Source: CAZYQW01 sp964649825
Lineage (GTDB): Bacteria; Planctomycetota; B15-G4; JADJEK01
DNA: 62,365 nt
Reading direction: 5' to 3'
Assembly (NCBI GenBank): GCA_964649825.1
Contig: CAZYQW010000063.1
Coordinates: 1 to 62,365, forward strand
Shown in pieces: positions 42,430 to 51,475 of the stretch. The notes under the pieces were generated by a model, which was not told the DNA's origin, did not search any database, and saw nothing but the letters and a program-made list of their open reading frames with translations. Each line of letters begins with the position of its first letter. Within the stretch, counting starts at the first letter, position 1. Made by a program: the position numbers and the translations under genes.

Positions 42430-42636
42430 CGTTGGAAACGGGCGACCGGACGCGGCGGTCGTTCGACTAAATCATGGAAACGACTCTGCCCTCATTGTCG
42501 GCCCATCCCACTCAGCTCGCGGCCGACCAGCCCAATCAGGTGAGGCAGTCCGTCACGGGCCTCCGGGCAAGCGACTTTGCGTGCCGGAATTGTGCGAAGA
42601 CACGTCTGAAGACGTTCGGAATGGGATTGCCGATTC

Positions 42637-42658
42637 GATCGGAATCGCGATTCCGATC
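42637..42658. promoter_or_regulatory. Perfect 22-nt palindrome
   Basis: GATCGGAATC GC GATTCCGATC is an exact inverted repeat with no loop, in otherwise anonymous intergenic sequence 235 nt upstream of the surface-protein start at 42893. Such length and symmetry fit a dimeric regulator site, but no regulator is identified. The rest of 42430-42892 holds no recognisable gene. Confidence 0.45.
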
Positions 42659-42892
42659 GAGCTCCGACGCAGTGGAAGAAAAGCTCTTTCGTGCGGATAA
42701 ACCGTGTCGTCGTAGACGCGGCACGAACGTTGACGTATGAACACTGTCAGCGGCCGCCTGCGGCCGCCCGCGACGGGAAAGATAGGCTCTCGTCGCCGGC
42801 TCTCCAAAGATCCAACGCGCACAGAAGATCGCCAGCTTCGGTAGCCGGCGGCCGCGACGGGTCGGAGAGTAGGAAGGAAGAGAGAATCGCTC

Positions 42893-45118
42893 ATGTTCAA
42901 CCATCTGTTGTCGTTGTCTCCCCGGGCGGCGGCGATCCCATCCGTTCGTGTTCCTCGCGAGGTCCTCGCGGCGATTCGTCGAACCACGTGGGTCGCGTGC
43001 GTCGGGTTGCTCGGGATCGCGAGCGCCATCGCCGGCGACCACTGGACGACGAGCGCCGCGATGCCGGACGCCGCCGCGCAGCCGCCCGCGATCACGCGGG
43101 CGTTCGTGCTCGTCGGCATCGCCCCGGACTTCGCATTCGATCCGATCGGTCAGCTCGAGGAGCGCGACGACGGCACCGCGACCCTGACCGGCATCATCGC
43201 GAGTCTGTCGCAGCCGGGCATCCGGTTCAGCGTCCATCTGAACTACAGCGGCCGTATCCTCACGGGCGAGGCCGGCTACCCGCCGGCCGGGAGCCCGAAG
43301 AAGGAGTTGATCCCGTCCGCGTACATCGAGAACGGCGGCCCGATCGATCCCGCGACGTGGACCTACTACACGGCGGGGAACGGGTTCTTCGTCGGGCTGG
43401 GAGCGGCACAGGGTGCGCTGTTGCAGGTCGCTCTCGACGGACCCGCGTTCCAGGTGGGAACCGGCGCGAACGGCAAGAACGTGCTCTTCGGTGCGTCCGG
43501 CTGGATCGCGGCCAAGACGCTTTCCCAGCCGTCGCTCTCCGGCCTCGTGTTTCCCGAGATCGTCTACGGGGACGGGAACATGCAGCTCGCCAGCGAGGCG
43601 CGCCCGTGCGCGGCGCCGGCCGACGCGGACTCGACGGTCGGCGGCGTCGACGGTGGACACGCGTTCACGTTCACCGGCGGCGTCGGTTCGGACTTCGTGT
43701 TCGCGTCGCCCGGATCGTTCACGGAGAGGTCCGACGGTACGGCGACGATCAGCGGCCGGCTCGTGCGAGCAAGCAACCCGCTGCAGGGGTTCTTCGTCAC
43801 GCTCGACCTCGGTCAGCGCGTCGATCCAGGCGACGTCGGCTTTGCGCCGCCGGGCAGCCCGAAGCAGGAGCTATCGCCGCTTGCGTACGTCGACAACGGC
43901 GGTCCGATCGACCCGCTCGGCTGGCACTACTACTTGGCGGTGAACGGCACGCTGGTCGGCGCCGATGACTTCACCGGGGCGGTCGTCGCGATGGAACGCG
44001 TCGGTCCAGCCCTCCAGGTCGGCATGGGCGCGAACGGCAAGAACGCGTCGTACGGACTGTCGTCCTGGTTCAAACTGACGACCACCAGCCAGCCGCTCGC
44101 CGGGCCGGTGCTCCCGGAGACGTTCTCCGGCGACGGCAACATCGACCTCCAGGCGGAATGCGCCGAGTGCGTCGGCGCGGCCGACATCGATCGGTACGGT
44201 GTCTCCGGCGGCCACGCGTTCATCGCGCCGTCGTTGGGTGGAACGTTCGTGTTCGCGGTTCCCGCCACGTTCGAGGAGAAGGCCGACGGAACCGCGCGCC
44301 TGGTCGGCGTGCTCGAGCAGACGTCGAACCCCCTGCAGTCGTTCGAGATCGAGCTGACGATGTGGAATCGAGTCGGCGCCGGCGACGTCGGATTCCCGCC
44401 GGTCGGCAGTCCGAAGAAGGAACTGCTTTCGGCGGCGTACGTCGAGAACGGCGGTCCGGTGGATCCCGCGACGTGGCACTACTACGAGATGTTCGAGGGC
44501 ACGTTGACCGGACTCGGAAACTACGACGGCGCGCTCCTCGACATCGCACGCCTCGGCCCGTCGTTCCAGGTCGGATTCGGAGCGAACGGGAAGAACGCCG
44601 GCTTCGGCGCGTCGGCATGGTTCTACATCACGACGGTCCAGCAACCGTTCATGCACCCGACGTTCCCGAACGAGGTCGTCGCCGACGGCAACTTCGACCT
44701 GGCCGCGTCATGCCCGCCGGTCGCCGGCGTCGGCAGCATCGAGGTGATTGACCCCGGTTGTCCGGGATCGGCGAACTACGTGCCGGAGCTCCGCCTGCTC
44801 GGCCTTCCGATGGCCGGCAAGCCGATCATCTTCCGCCTGAAGCACGGTCTTGGCTCCGCGCTGTCGCTGATCCTCGCGGGCGCGACGGATCGGACCACGA
44901 TCGACGGGACCTGCACGCTCTACGTCGCGCCCCCGATTGTCGCGTTCGCGGTCGTGCTCCCCGGCATGGGCCCCGGCGGCGGCGAGGTCTCGATCTCGAC
45001 GTACGTCCCGCCGGTGGCCGTCGTTCGCAACATCAACCTGCAGGCGGCCGTGATCGATCCGATCGCCTACGGCGGATACGCGATGTCGAACGGACTCGCC
45101 GTCGTCGCGGTGCCGTAG
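42893..45118 (+). CDS. Secreted protein with three ~180-residue repeats and C-terminal module
   Basis: 741 residues. A long N-terminus ends in the hydrophobic signal VACVGLLGIASAIAG (~34-48). Three homologous units follow (~70-235, 250-425, 435-610). Each has a D-FxFxxPGxxxERxDGTATxxG start, GDVGFPPxGSPKKEL, an invariant ENGGPxDPxxWxYY, and GANGKNxxFGxSxW near the end. The final ~115 residues are a diverged form of the module shared with the proteins at 33014, 34178 and 35638 (DPGCPGSANYVPELRLLG, CTLYVAPP, GYAMSNGLAVVAVP). Function unknown; the regular repeats suggest a filamentous or array-forming surface protein. An intrinsic terminator follows. Confidence 0.8.
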   Translation: MFNHLLSLSPRAAAIPSVRVPREVLAAIRRTTWVACVGLLGIASAIAGDHWTTSAAMPDAAAQPPAITRAFVLVGIAPDFAFDPIGQLEERDDGTATLTGIIASLSQPGIRFSVHLNYSGRILTGEAGYPPAGSPKKELIPSAYIENGGPIDPATWTYYTAGNGFFVGLGAAQGALLQVALDGPAFQVGTGANGKNVLFGASGWIAAKTLSQPSLSGLVFPEIVYGDGNMQLASEARPCAAPADADSTVGGVDGGHAFTFTGGVGSDFVFASPGSFTERSDGTATISGRLVRASNPLQGFFVTLDLGQRVDPGDVGFAPPGSPKQELSPLAYVDNGGPIDPLGWHYYLAVNGTLVGADDFTGAVVAMERVGPALQVGMGANGKNASYGLSSWFKLTTTSQPLAGPVLPETFSGDGNIDLQAECAECVGAADIDRYGVSGGHAFIAPSLGGTFVFAVPATFEEKADGTARLVGVLEQTSNPLQSFEIELTMWNRVGAGDVGFPPVGSPKKELLSAAYVENGGPVDPATWHYYEMFEGTLTGLGNYDGALLDIARLGPSFQVGFGANGKNAGFGASAWFYITTVQQPFMHPTFPNEVVADGNFDLAASCPPVAGVGSIEVIDPGCPGSANYVPELRLLGLPMAGKPIIFRLKHGLGSALSLILAGATDRTTIDGTCTLYVAPPIVAFAVVLPGMGPGGGEVSISTYVPPVAVVRNINLQAAVIDPIAYGGYAMSNGLAVVAVP

Positions 45119-45147
45119 GGCTCGCGCCGCACGAAGGACTCGAATGA

Positions 45148-45179
45148 CGGGGGCGGGCGCGTGGCTCGCTCCCGTTTTT
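45148..45179 (+). terminator. Intrinsic terminator
   Basis: CGGG-G-GCGGGC / GCTCGC-T-CCCG stem (one G-U pair) followed by TTTTT, starting 30 nt after the stop at 45118. It ends the three-repeat surface-protein gene before the convergent sigma-54 activator gene. Confidence 0.85.
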
Positions 45180-45237
45180 CGTGCCGGGCGACCAGCACCG
45201 CGTTCGGGGCCGAGGCGTGAACCGCGTTCGCTGCATG

Positions 45238-46719
45238 TCAGGTTCGGAAGCGTCCATCCGCTTCGTTCTCGCCCGGGCTCGCCTCGGTCGAAGGACGAAC
45301 GGATCCTCGGGAGCTCCGCTTGAAGTCCTCCTTGTGGAGGCCGATCTCCTTCATCTTCGAGTAGAGCGCGCGTGGAGAGATGCCGGCGCGAGCCGCGGCT
45401 TCGCCGACGCGCCCGCCGGACGACTTCAGAGCGGTCTCGAAGTAGCGGCGTTCGAACTCGGTGACGAGTCGGTCCCGCGCCGTGATCCAGGGCACGTCGA
45501 ACAACGAGGCATCGCCGACCGTCACGCCAAGCGGCCCGGTCACGAGCGCGGTCTCCGCGAACCCCCTCACCTCCGCCGGCAGCTCCTCGGGCCCAATCCG
45601 GCCGTCACGAGCGAGCAGCACCGCGCGCTCGATGACGTTGACGAGCTCGCGTACGTTGCCCGGCCAGTCGTACTGCGTCAGGCAGGTCATCGCGTCGTCC
45701 GTGATCTCCGTCGGACCGCGCTTGAGGCGCGACTGGGACTTCATTACGTACTGGCGCGCGATGGCCGGGATGTCCGCGCGCCGCGATCGCAGGCTCGGCA
45801 CGTTCAGCGTGACGACGACGAGTCGATAGTACAGGTCGGCCCGGAAGCGGTGGGCGCGGACCTCTTCCCTCAGGTCCCGGTTCGTGGCGGCCATCACGCG
45901 CACGTCGATCGCGATCGCCGTTTCGGACCCGACCGGTTGGATCGTCCTCTCCTGCAGCACGCGCAGCAGCTTCGTCTGGAGATGGAGCGGCAGCTCGCCG
46001 ATCTCGTCGAGCAGGACTGTACCGCCGTGCGCGAGCTCGAACTGGCCGCGGCGCATGTGGGTCGCTCCGGTGAACGCCCCCTGGACGTGTCCGAAGAGCT
46101 CGCTTTCCAGGAGGCTCTCGGGAACGGCCGAGCAATCGATGACGACGAATGGAGCGTACGGCTTGCCCGCGGCGTGGATGGCGCGGGCGAAGTACTCCTT
46201 GCCCACTCCGGTCTCTCCCTGGATCAAGAGGGACGCGTCGGAATCGGCCACGCGATCGGCGAGCTCGAGGAATTCGTTCATCGCCGCGCTGCGGCAGTCG
46301 AACTCCTCGAGCCGCACGGGCTCGAGCTGATCGACGCTCAGGGCGCGTCGCGCGTCCTCGCGCCGCCGCGTCACGAGGACGGCCAGGGTGTTCCGCAGGA
46401 TCTCGCCCGGAAGCTCGCTCGAGATGATCGCCATCGCGCCGCGCGACGTCAGCCGCGCGTTCGCTTCCGGGTCGTCCTTTGCGACGACGACGACCTCGGG
46501 TCGGTCCGAGAGAGACCGGATCTTCTCGATCGGAGGCTCGCTCGTCTGGTCCCGCGTGGACGTCTCCACGAGGACGAGGTCGAACGTCTCGCGGCGCATG
46601 CGATCGAGGACCCTCTCCCCGCGCGCGAGCGGCGCGACGTACACTCCGCGGGACGGAAGCGCGCCGCCGATGCGACGCGCCGTGTCGCGTGACAGAGCGT
46701 TGAGAACGCGGACGATCAT
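45238..46719 (-). CDS. Sigma-54-dependent transcriptional activator with pseudo-receiver
   Basis: 493 residues. Residues 1-115 resemble a receiver domain, but the phospho-acceptor position in DLVLVETS is Glu52 rather than Asp, and the usual acidic pair at the N-terminus is missing. The AAA+ domain (~145-375) is complete: Walker A GETGVGKE (168-175), the sigma-54 contact loop GAFTGA (214-219), GGTVLLDEIGELP (232-244) and WPGNVRELVN. A Fis-type helix-turn-helix closes the protein (GRVGEAAARAGISPRALYSKMK). It should activate sigma-54 promoters by ATP-driven remodelling, perhaps without phosphorylation. It is divergent from the small ORF at 46955, which has a sigma-54-like promoter. Confidence 0.88.
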   Translation of the reverse strand: MIVRVLNALSRDTARRIGGALPSRGVYVAPLARGERVLDRMRRETFDLVLVETSTRDQTSEPPIEKIRSLSDRPEVVVVAKDDPEANARLTSRGAMAIISSELPGEILRNTLAVLVTRRREDARRALSVDQLEPVRLEEFDCRSAAMNEFLELADRVADSDASLLIQGETGVGKEYFARAIHAAGKPYAPFVVIDCSAVPESLLESELFGHVQGAFTGATHMRRGQFELAHGGTVLLDEIGELPLHLQTKLLRVLQERTIQPVGSETAIAIDVRVMAATNRDLREEVRAHRFRADLYYRLVVVTLNVPSLRSRRADIPAIARQYVMKSQSRLKRGPTEITDDAMTCLTQYDWPGNVRELVNVIERAVLLARDGRIGPEELPAEVRGFAETALVTGPLGVTVGDASLFDVPWITARDRLVTEFERRYFETALKSSGGRVGEAAARAGISPRALYSKMKEIGLHKEDFKRSSRGSVRPSTEASPGENEADGRFRT

Positions 46720-46852
46720 GCGAGCCGGCTTCCTGAAAACCGGAATTGTAGATCCGATCGCACGCCTCCGCCGCCGCTTGTCCGAAGTCGAAGCTCGCTC
46801 GAAACCGGCCCTGCATCACGAGGTGGGGAGGAGGGTAGGGTCGCCGCCGGAA

Positions 46853-46868
46853 CGGCAAGGCGATTGCT
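46853..46868 (+). promoter_or_regulatory. Sigma-54-type -24/-12 promoter candidate
   Basis: CGGCAAGGCGATTGCT matches the consensus TGGCAC-N5-TTGCW at 14 of the 16 positions counting the five free ones, with GG and GC spaced exactly 10 nt apart. Transcription would start near 46880, about 75 nt before the ATG at 46955. The adjacent divergent gene encodes a sigma-54 activator, which supports the reading. Confidence 0.5.
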
Positions 46869-46954
46869 TGAACCCGGATCCGTCGCGAAGAGTCCCCGGA
46901 GCGCGCATGGTGCGATCGCCCGAAGGGATTCTCGAACATCGACGGAGTCTTTCG

Positions 46955-47107
46955 ATGACCACGAAACCGCCCGCCTCCACGCCGGCGAAGAAGCCCCCGA
47001 CCCCCACGTCCATGCCGAAGAAGCCGGCCGCGCCGGCCACGCCGGCCGCGCCGGCCGCTCCGAAGAAGCCGGACACGAACCCGGCGGCACCGAAGAAGAC
47101 GTCCTGA
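46955..47107 (+). CDS. Tiny Lys/Pro/Ala-rich protein
   Basis: 50 residues from ATG 46955, with GGAG 10 nt upstream: repeated PAKKP, PKKPAAPATPAAPAAPKKP units ending KKTS. It has no hydrophobic segment and no Cys; pI would be very high. It resembles disordered basic tails of histone H1-like DNA-binding proteins, but stands alone. A sigma-54-like promoter and a hairpin 12 nt after the stop (GACGCCGT/ACGGCGTC, 47120-47140) support it as a real gene. The function is not known. Confidence 0.55.
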   Translation: MTTKPPASTPAKKPPTPTSMPKKPAAPATPAAPAAPKKPDTNPAAPKKTS

Positions 47108-47208
47108 ATCGAACGAACAGACGCCGTTCCTGACGGCGTCGTGGGCTCGACCCGAGCCGGCTTCACCCTCGGGGAAAGACACCTGGTGCAGCTCGGGGCC
47201 GGTTCCAA

Positions 47209-47250
47209 GGGCGGTGGAGGCCGAGTCTCCACCGCCCAACTTCTGTTTCG
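47209..47250 (+). terminator. Strong hairpin followed by T-rich sequence
   Basis: GGGCGGTGGAG (47209-47219) pairs perfectly with CTCCACCGCCC (47227-47237), an 11-bp stem with a 7-nt loop, followed by AACTTCTGTTTCG. It probably ends the transcript of the small basic protein. A shorter hairpin without T-tract lies at 47120-47140. Confidence 0.6.
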
Positions 47251-47484
47251 TCGCGATGCGGGAACGAACGTGCCGTTCGTCGGCGACAGGATGACGCCGG
47301 TCGCGGTTCGCGTAGCGCCGGCGAAGGCGATGGTCGTTCCGATCGACACGCCCGCGGGGACATTTATCGTGCCCATCGCGTTGCCCGATGCGTCGAGCAC
47401 TCCCATGAACGCGGAGACGTGGTTCGCGGATCCGAAGGCCGAGGTCGGGGAGATCGAAGGGTCCGGGGCGCTTCCTCGCAAACT
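47246..47484 (-). pseudogene. C-terminal remnant of a secreted surface protein
   Basis: Minus-strand frame reads SAFGSANHVSAFMGVLDAS, then GNAMGTINVPAGVSIGTTI and FAGATRTATGVILSPTNGTF. The LDxSGNAxxxxNVPAxxxIGTTxxFAG pattern is the usual C-terminal ending of many planctomycete secreted proteins. Nothing protein-like precedes it, and the true end near PTNGTFVP runs on into unrelated sequence. Only about 70 residues remain. Confidence 0.5.
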
Positions 47485-47540
47485 CGAGTTTCGTTCCGCA
47501 GAATGGGCGTGGTTCCCCCCCCGCCTCCGGAGCGCTTGCC

Positions 47541-50500
47541 GTGACGACGACTGACGCGAAGACCAAGGACCCGGCCGTCTCGACGCGGGACAGAGACCGA
47601 CCCGATTTCCTCTTCCGGATGTCGACGCTCGCCGCGGATCCGACGCTGACTCGCCTGGCCGAAGTCGAGGCGGAGCGCCAGCTTCGCAAGCTGATCCTCA
47701 TCGCGTCCGAGAGCGTCTGTCCCGATCCCGTGAAGGACGTCCTCGCGTCGAGCTTCAACAACCTGTACGCGGAGGGGTACCCATCGTGGCGGATGACGGA
47801 GGCCGAGAACCGCGACTGGGCCGACCTCGTCACCCATCTCGCGTACTTTCGCCGGTACTCGGACCTGCGCTACTACCGCGGCTGCGACTACGCCGACTTC
47901 GTCGAGGCGATCGCGCAGAAGCGCGTGAAGGAGCTGTTCGCGACGGACGCGGTGCCGGCCGACCACATCTTCGCGAACGTCCAACCGTTGTCGGGGGCGG
48001 CCGCCAACAACGCGGTGTATCAGGCGCTCGCCCCGATCGGCAGCAAGGTGGTCGGGATGAGCCTGATCGAGGGCGGCCACCTCACCCACGGCTCCCCCGC
48101 CAACCGGTCGGGAAAGCACTACGAGGTCCACTCGTACGGGGTGTCGCCGAAGACGGGAAGGATCGACTACGACCAGGTCGAGGCGCTCGTACGGGAGCAT
48201 CGTCCGCGCCTGTTGATCGCCGGTGCGTCGGCCTATCCCTGGGCCATCGACTGGGAACGCTTCCGTGACATCGCACGTTCCGTCGCAGGCTGCTTCCTCC
48301 TCGCCGACATCGCGCACTACGCGGGGCTCGTGGTCGCGGAGCAGTACCCGAGTCCGGTCGGCTACGCCGACGTGATCTCGTTCACCACGCACAAGTCGCT
48401 CTGCGGCCCGCGCGGCGCCTGCATCCTCACCACGGATCGCTCGCTGGCGCAGAAGATCAACGTCAGCGTCTTCCCCGGTGAGCAGGGCGGCCCGCACGTC
48501 GGCAACATCGCCGCGAAGGCGGTGGCGTTCCACCTCGCGGGGACGGACACCTTCCGCGTCCTGCAGGAGAACGTCGTCAAAAACAGTCGGGCGCTGGCGG
48601 CGGGGATCGGGAAGCGCGGGGTGAAGATCGCGTACGGCGGGACGGAGTCGCACCTCTGTCTCGTCGACCTGAACTCGATCCCGTCCCCGACCGGGATGCG
48701 CCTGACCGGCGAGATCGCGGGGCGAATCCTCGACCTGGCGGGCATCGTCGTGAACAAGAACACGATGCGCGGCGATCGAAGCGCCGTCCACCCATCCGCG
48801 ATCCGGCTCGGGACGGTCTGGGTCTCGCAGCTCGGCTACGACGAGGAGGACATGGACCGCCTCGCCGAGTTCATCGTCGCGACGCTCACGAGCGTTCGTT
48901 CGTTCCGGTACATCGAGGGCGCCGGCTACGTCGGGCGCGGCAAGATCGATCTCGATCGGCTCGACGAAGTCCGCGCGGGCGTCGACGCGCTCGTCGAGAG
49001 CCGGCTCGGCCCCGCGGCCGGACGGACGAGCGGGTATCCGCACTTCGAGACGAAGCCGATGCGCGGCGCCGGAGCGACGGGCGATGCGCTCGTCGAATCG
49101 GGCGAGACCGGGGAGTTGGCGAAGTCGGGTGTCTCGGTCGTTCCGAACCCGGGCCTCGGCTTGCTCGAGGTCGAGTCGGAGAGGGCCCACTACTTCATGC
49201 AGAGCGTCGGGACCGCCGACCTCTCGCGTCTCGCTCCCGGCGAAGCCGCTCGCACGATCCTCCTCGATCGGCGAGGACGTCGAATCGATGACGTCCTCGT
49301 CCTTCGCATGCCGGAGCGCGTCGAGGGTTGGCGACGCTATCGCGTCGTGACGAACGTCGACCGGCACGCGCGCGTGCGCCGCTGGTTACGAGCGCTCTCC
49401 GACGGCTACGTGCTCTTCGACGACGCGGACGTCTTCCGCAAGCTCGAGGGGCCGGTGATGGTCGAGGATCTCGGCGAGGGGGAGCCGCACGCCGGCCCGC
49501 GCGCCGCGTTCGCGATCCACTCGTCGTGCGAGGGAACGCCGCTGCGCGAGGCGCCGGCCGAGTACCTCCATACGGTCGCGCTCATCGGACCCGACGCCGG
49601 GTCCGCCCTCGAGCGCGCGCTCGGCAAGGACGAGAAGGTCGAAGCGGGACGCCACCGTACGATCCCGCTCGACGACGGTGTCGACGTGACGATCGTGCGC
49701 GAGGACGAAGGCGCGGTCCTGCTCCTCGTTCCCGTCGACGCAGTCGATCGAGTGGTCGGCGCGCTGCGGACGTCCGACGCGTCCGCCGGCGACCGCGGCG
49801 TCTTGGCGGAGTGGCGCCGCTCGGCGGACCTTCCGATCGGGATGGACGCCGACGCGAGCGACGCCGCGTCGCTTCACCACGCCCGTCCCGACCTGTTCGG
49901 CCGGGCCAAGGTCTACTACGTCGGCCAGACCTTCGTCCCCGCGCCGTCCGGTGGCGACAAGAAGGAGTACCACCACGACCCCGTCGATCTGCCGCTTCGA
50001 AAGACGCCGCTCTTCGACGAGCACGTGCGGCTCGGGCAGAAGGAGTTCATGGTGTCGTTCGGCGGCTGGACCATGCCGGTCCGCTACGGCTCGATCCTCG
50101 ACGAGCACGAGGCGGTCCGAACCGCGGCGGGGATGTTCGACGTGGCGCACATGGGCGTGCTCGAGGTTCGCGGAGGATCGGCGCAGCGGTTCCTCGACGC
50201 GATCACGACCAACTACGTGGCGTGGCTGTGGGACGGCCAGTGCCAGTACAGCTACTTGCTCGATCCGGACGGTCGGTGCATCGACGACATCCTCGTCTAC
50301 CGGCGCCGCTTCGATCGCATCCTCGTGGTCGTGAACGCCGCGAACGCGGAGAAGGATGAGGCATGGATCCGCGCCGCGGCGACGGGCGAGTTCTTCCTCG
50401 ACCGAGACCGGAAGTGGGTCGAGGCGGAAGGCCCGGTCGAGATCGTCGACCTGCGCGATCCGTCGCAGGGGGACGAGCGGCGCGTCGATCTCGCGCTCCA

Positions 50501-51221
50501 AGGTCCGCGTTCGTTCGACGTGCTCGCCGCAGCGGCCGGAAACGACGCGATGATGGCGGCTCTGCACCTCAAGAAGCGGTTCGAGTTCGTCGAGGGTTCG
50601 ATCGACGGCATCCCCGCGATGATCTCGACGACGGGATACACCGGCGAGAAGGAAGGCTTCGAGATCCTCGTCCATCCCGACCACCTCGTGCAGCTCTGGA
50701 CGCTCTTGCTCGAGAGGGGCGAGCGCTTCGGGTTGAAACCGGCGGGGCTCGGCGCGCGGGACTCGACGCGAACGGAAGCCGGCTTCCCGCTCTGGGGCCA
50801 CGAGCTCGCCGGGCCGCACGGCGTTACGCCGATCGAGGCGGGCTATGGCGGCTCGGTGAAGTTCCACAAGCCGTTCTTCGTCGGGCGAGAGGCGATGCGA
50901 CGGCACGAGGAGACGCGCCAGCGCGAGATCGTGCGGTTCGCGATCGAAGGGAAGGGCCGTATGGTCCGCGCCGACGCGCCGATCGTCGGCGGAGACGGCA
51001 AGTACGTCGGCGTCGTCACCAGCACCACGCAGGTGGGCGATCGTCAGATCGGCCTCGCGCTCGTCGATCGCCGGTCGACGGCCCGCGGCACGGAGCTGTT
51101 CATCTACAGGATGCCGCCGAACCTCGATCGTTTGCCGCCCGCCAAGCGAATGGACCAGCTCGAGCGGGGCGACTCGGTCCTGCTCCCCGCGAAAGCGACG
51201 GTGATCAAGCGGTTCAAGTAG
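47541..51221 (+). CDS. glyA-gcvT: Serine hydroxymethyltransferase fused to two GcvT-type domains
   Basis: 1226 residues from GTG 47541 (GGAG upstream; ATG 47619 is an internal alternative). Residues ~28-490 are SHMT: NNLYAEGYP, ADIAHYAGLVVAEQYPSP (D256, H259) and the PLP lysine in SFTTHKSLCGPRG (K285). Residues ~525-800 are a degenerate GcvT-like domain (HYFMQSVGTADLSRLAPG, GRRIDDVLVLRMPE). Residues ~815-1226 are a full aminomethyltransferase: HVRLGQKEFMVSFGGWTMP, FDVAHMGVLEVRG, YTGEKEGFEILV, LGARDSTRTEAGFPLWGHE. It should link serine-to-glycine conversion with folate-dependent glycine cleavage in one chain. No gcvP or gcvH is in the window. Standard SHMT is ~420 and GcvT ~370 residues, so the middle domain is extra. 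Confidence 0.9.
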   Translation: MTTTDAKTKDPAVSTRDRDRPDFLFRMSTLAADPTLTRLAEVEAERQLRKLILIASESVCPDPVKDVLASSFNNLYAEGYPSWRMTEAENRDWADLVTHLAYFRRYSDLRYYRGCDYADFVEAIAQKRVKELFATDAVPADHIFANVQPLSGAAANNAVYQALAPIGSKVVGMSLIEGGHLTHGSPANRSGKHYEVHSYGVSPKTGRIDYDQVEALVREHRPRLLIAGASAYPWAIDWERFRDIARSVAGCFLLADIAHYAGLVVAEQYPSPVGYADVISFTTHKSLCGPRGACILTTDRSLAQKINVSVFPGEQGGPHVGNIAAKAVAFHLAGTDTFRVLQENVVKNSRALAAGIGKRGVKIAYGGTESHLCLVDLNSIPSPTGMRLTGEIAGRILDLAGIVVNKNTMRGDRSAVHPSAIRLGTVWVSQLGYDEEDMDRLAEFIVATLTSVRSFRYIEGAGYVGRGKIDLDRLDEVRAGVDALVESRLGPAAGRTSGYPHFETKPMRGAGATGDALVESGETGELAKSGVSVVPNPGLGLLEVESERAHYFMQSVGTADLSRLAPGEAARTILLDRRGRRIDDVLVLRMPERVEGWRRYRVVTNVDRHARVRRWLRALSDGYVLFDDADVFRKLEGPVMVEDLGEGEPHAGPRAAFAIHSSCEGTPLREAPAEYLHTVALIGPDAGSALERALGKDEKVEAGRHRTIPLDDGVDVTIVREDEGAVLLLVPVDAVDRVVGALRTSDASAGDRGVLAEWRRSADLPIGMDADASDAASLHHARPDLFGRAKVYYVGQTFVPAPSGGDKKEYHHDPVDLPLRKTPLFDEHVRLGQKEFMVSFGGWTMPVRYGSILDEHEAVRTAAGMFDVAHMGVLEVRGGSAQRFLDAITTNYVAWLWDGQCQYSYLLDPDGRCIDDILVYRRRFDRILVVVNAANAEKDEAWIRAAATGEFFLDRDRKWVEAEGPVEIVDLRDPSQGDERRVDLALQGPRSFDVLAAAAGNDAMMAALHLKKRFEFVEGSIDGIPAMISTTGYTGEKEGFEILVHPDHLVQLWTLLLERGERFGLKPAGLGARDSTRTEAGFPLWGHELAGPHGVTPIEAGYGGSVKFHKPFFVGREAMRRHEETRQREIVRFAIEGKGRMVRADAPIVGGDGKYVGVVTSTTQVGDRQIGLALVDRRSTARGTELFIYRMPPNLDRLPPAKRMDQLERGDSVLLPAKATVIKRFK

Positions 51222-51475
51222 CGGAAGCCGCGCGCCGGCGCGCCGGATCGCGTCGACGGCGTAACCTCGTTTCCCGGTGGTGACGAGTCACGGGCCTCGT
51301 TCCCGCGGCCGCGTGCGTTCCCGAGGGCAGAAACCTCGTTTCCAGCACGTCGCGCGGACGTAGGACGCCTGGCGCGTTGATTGCTTCGATCGCGCTGACC
51401 GCAATCCAACGCCCCACCTTGCCCTGACTCGCGCGCCCCACACGCGCGTCCGACACCCGCAATGGAGAGCTCCCG

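Noticed and set aside
47500..47541. Glycine riboswitch before the SHMT-GcvT fusion
   Set aside because: No tandem glycine-aptamer motifs are visible in the 300 nt upstream; the region is occupied by a protein remnant and a hairpin.
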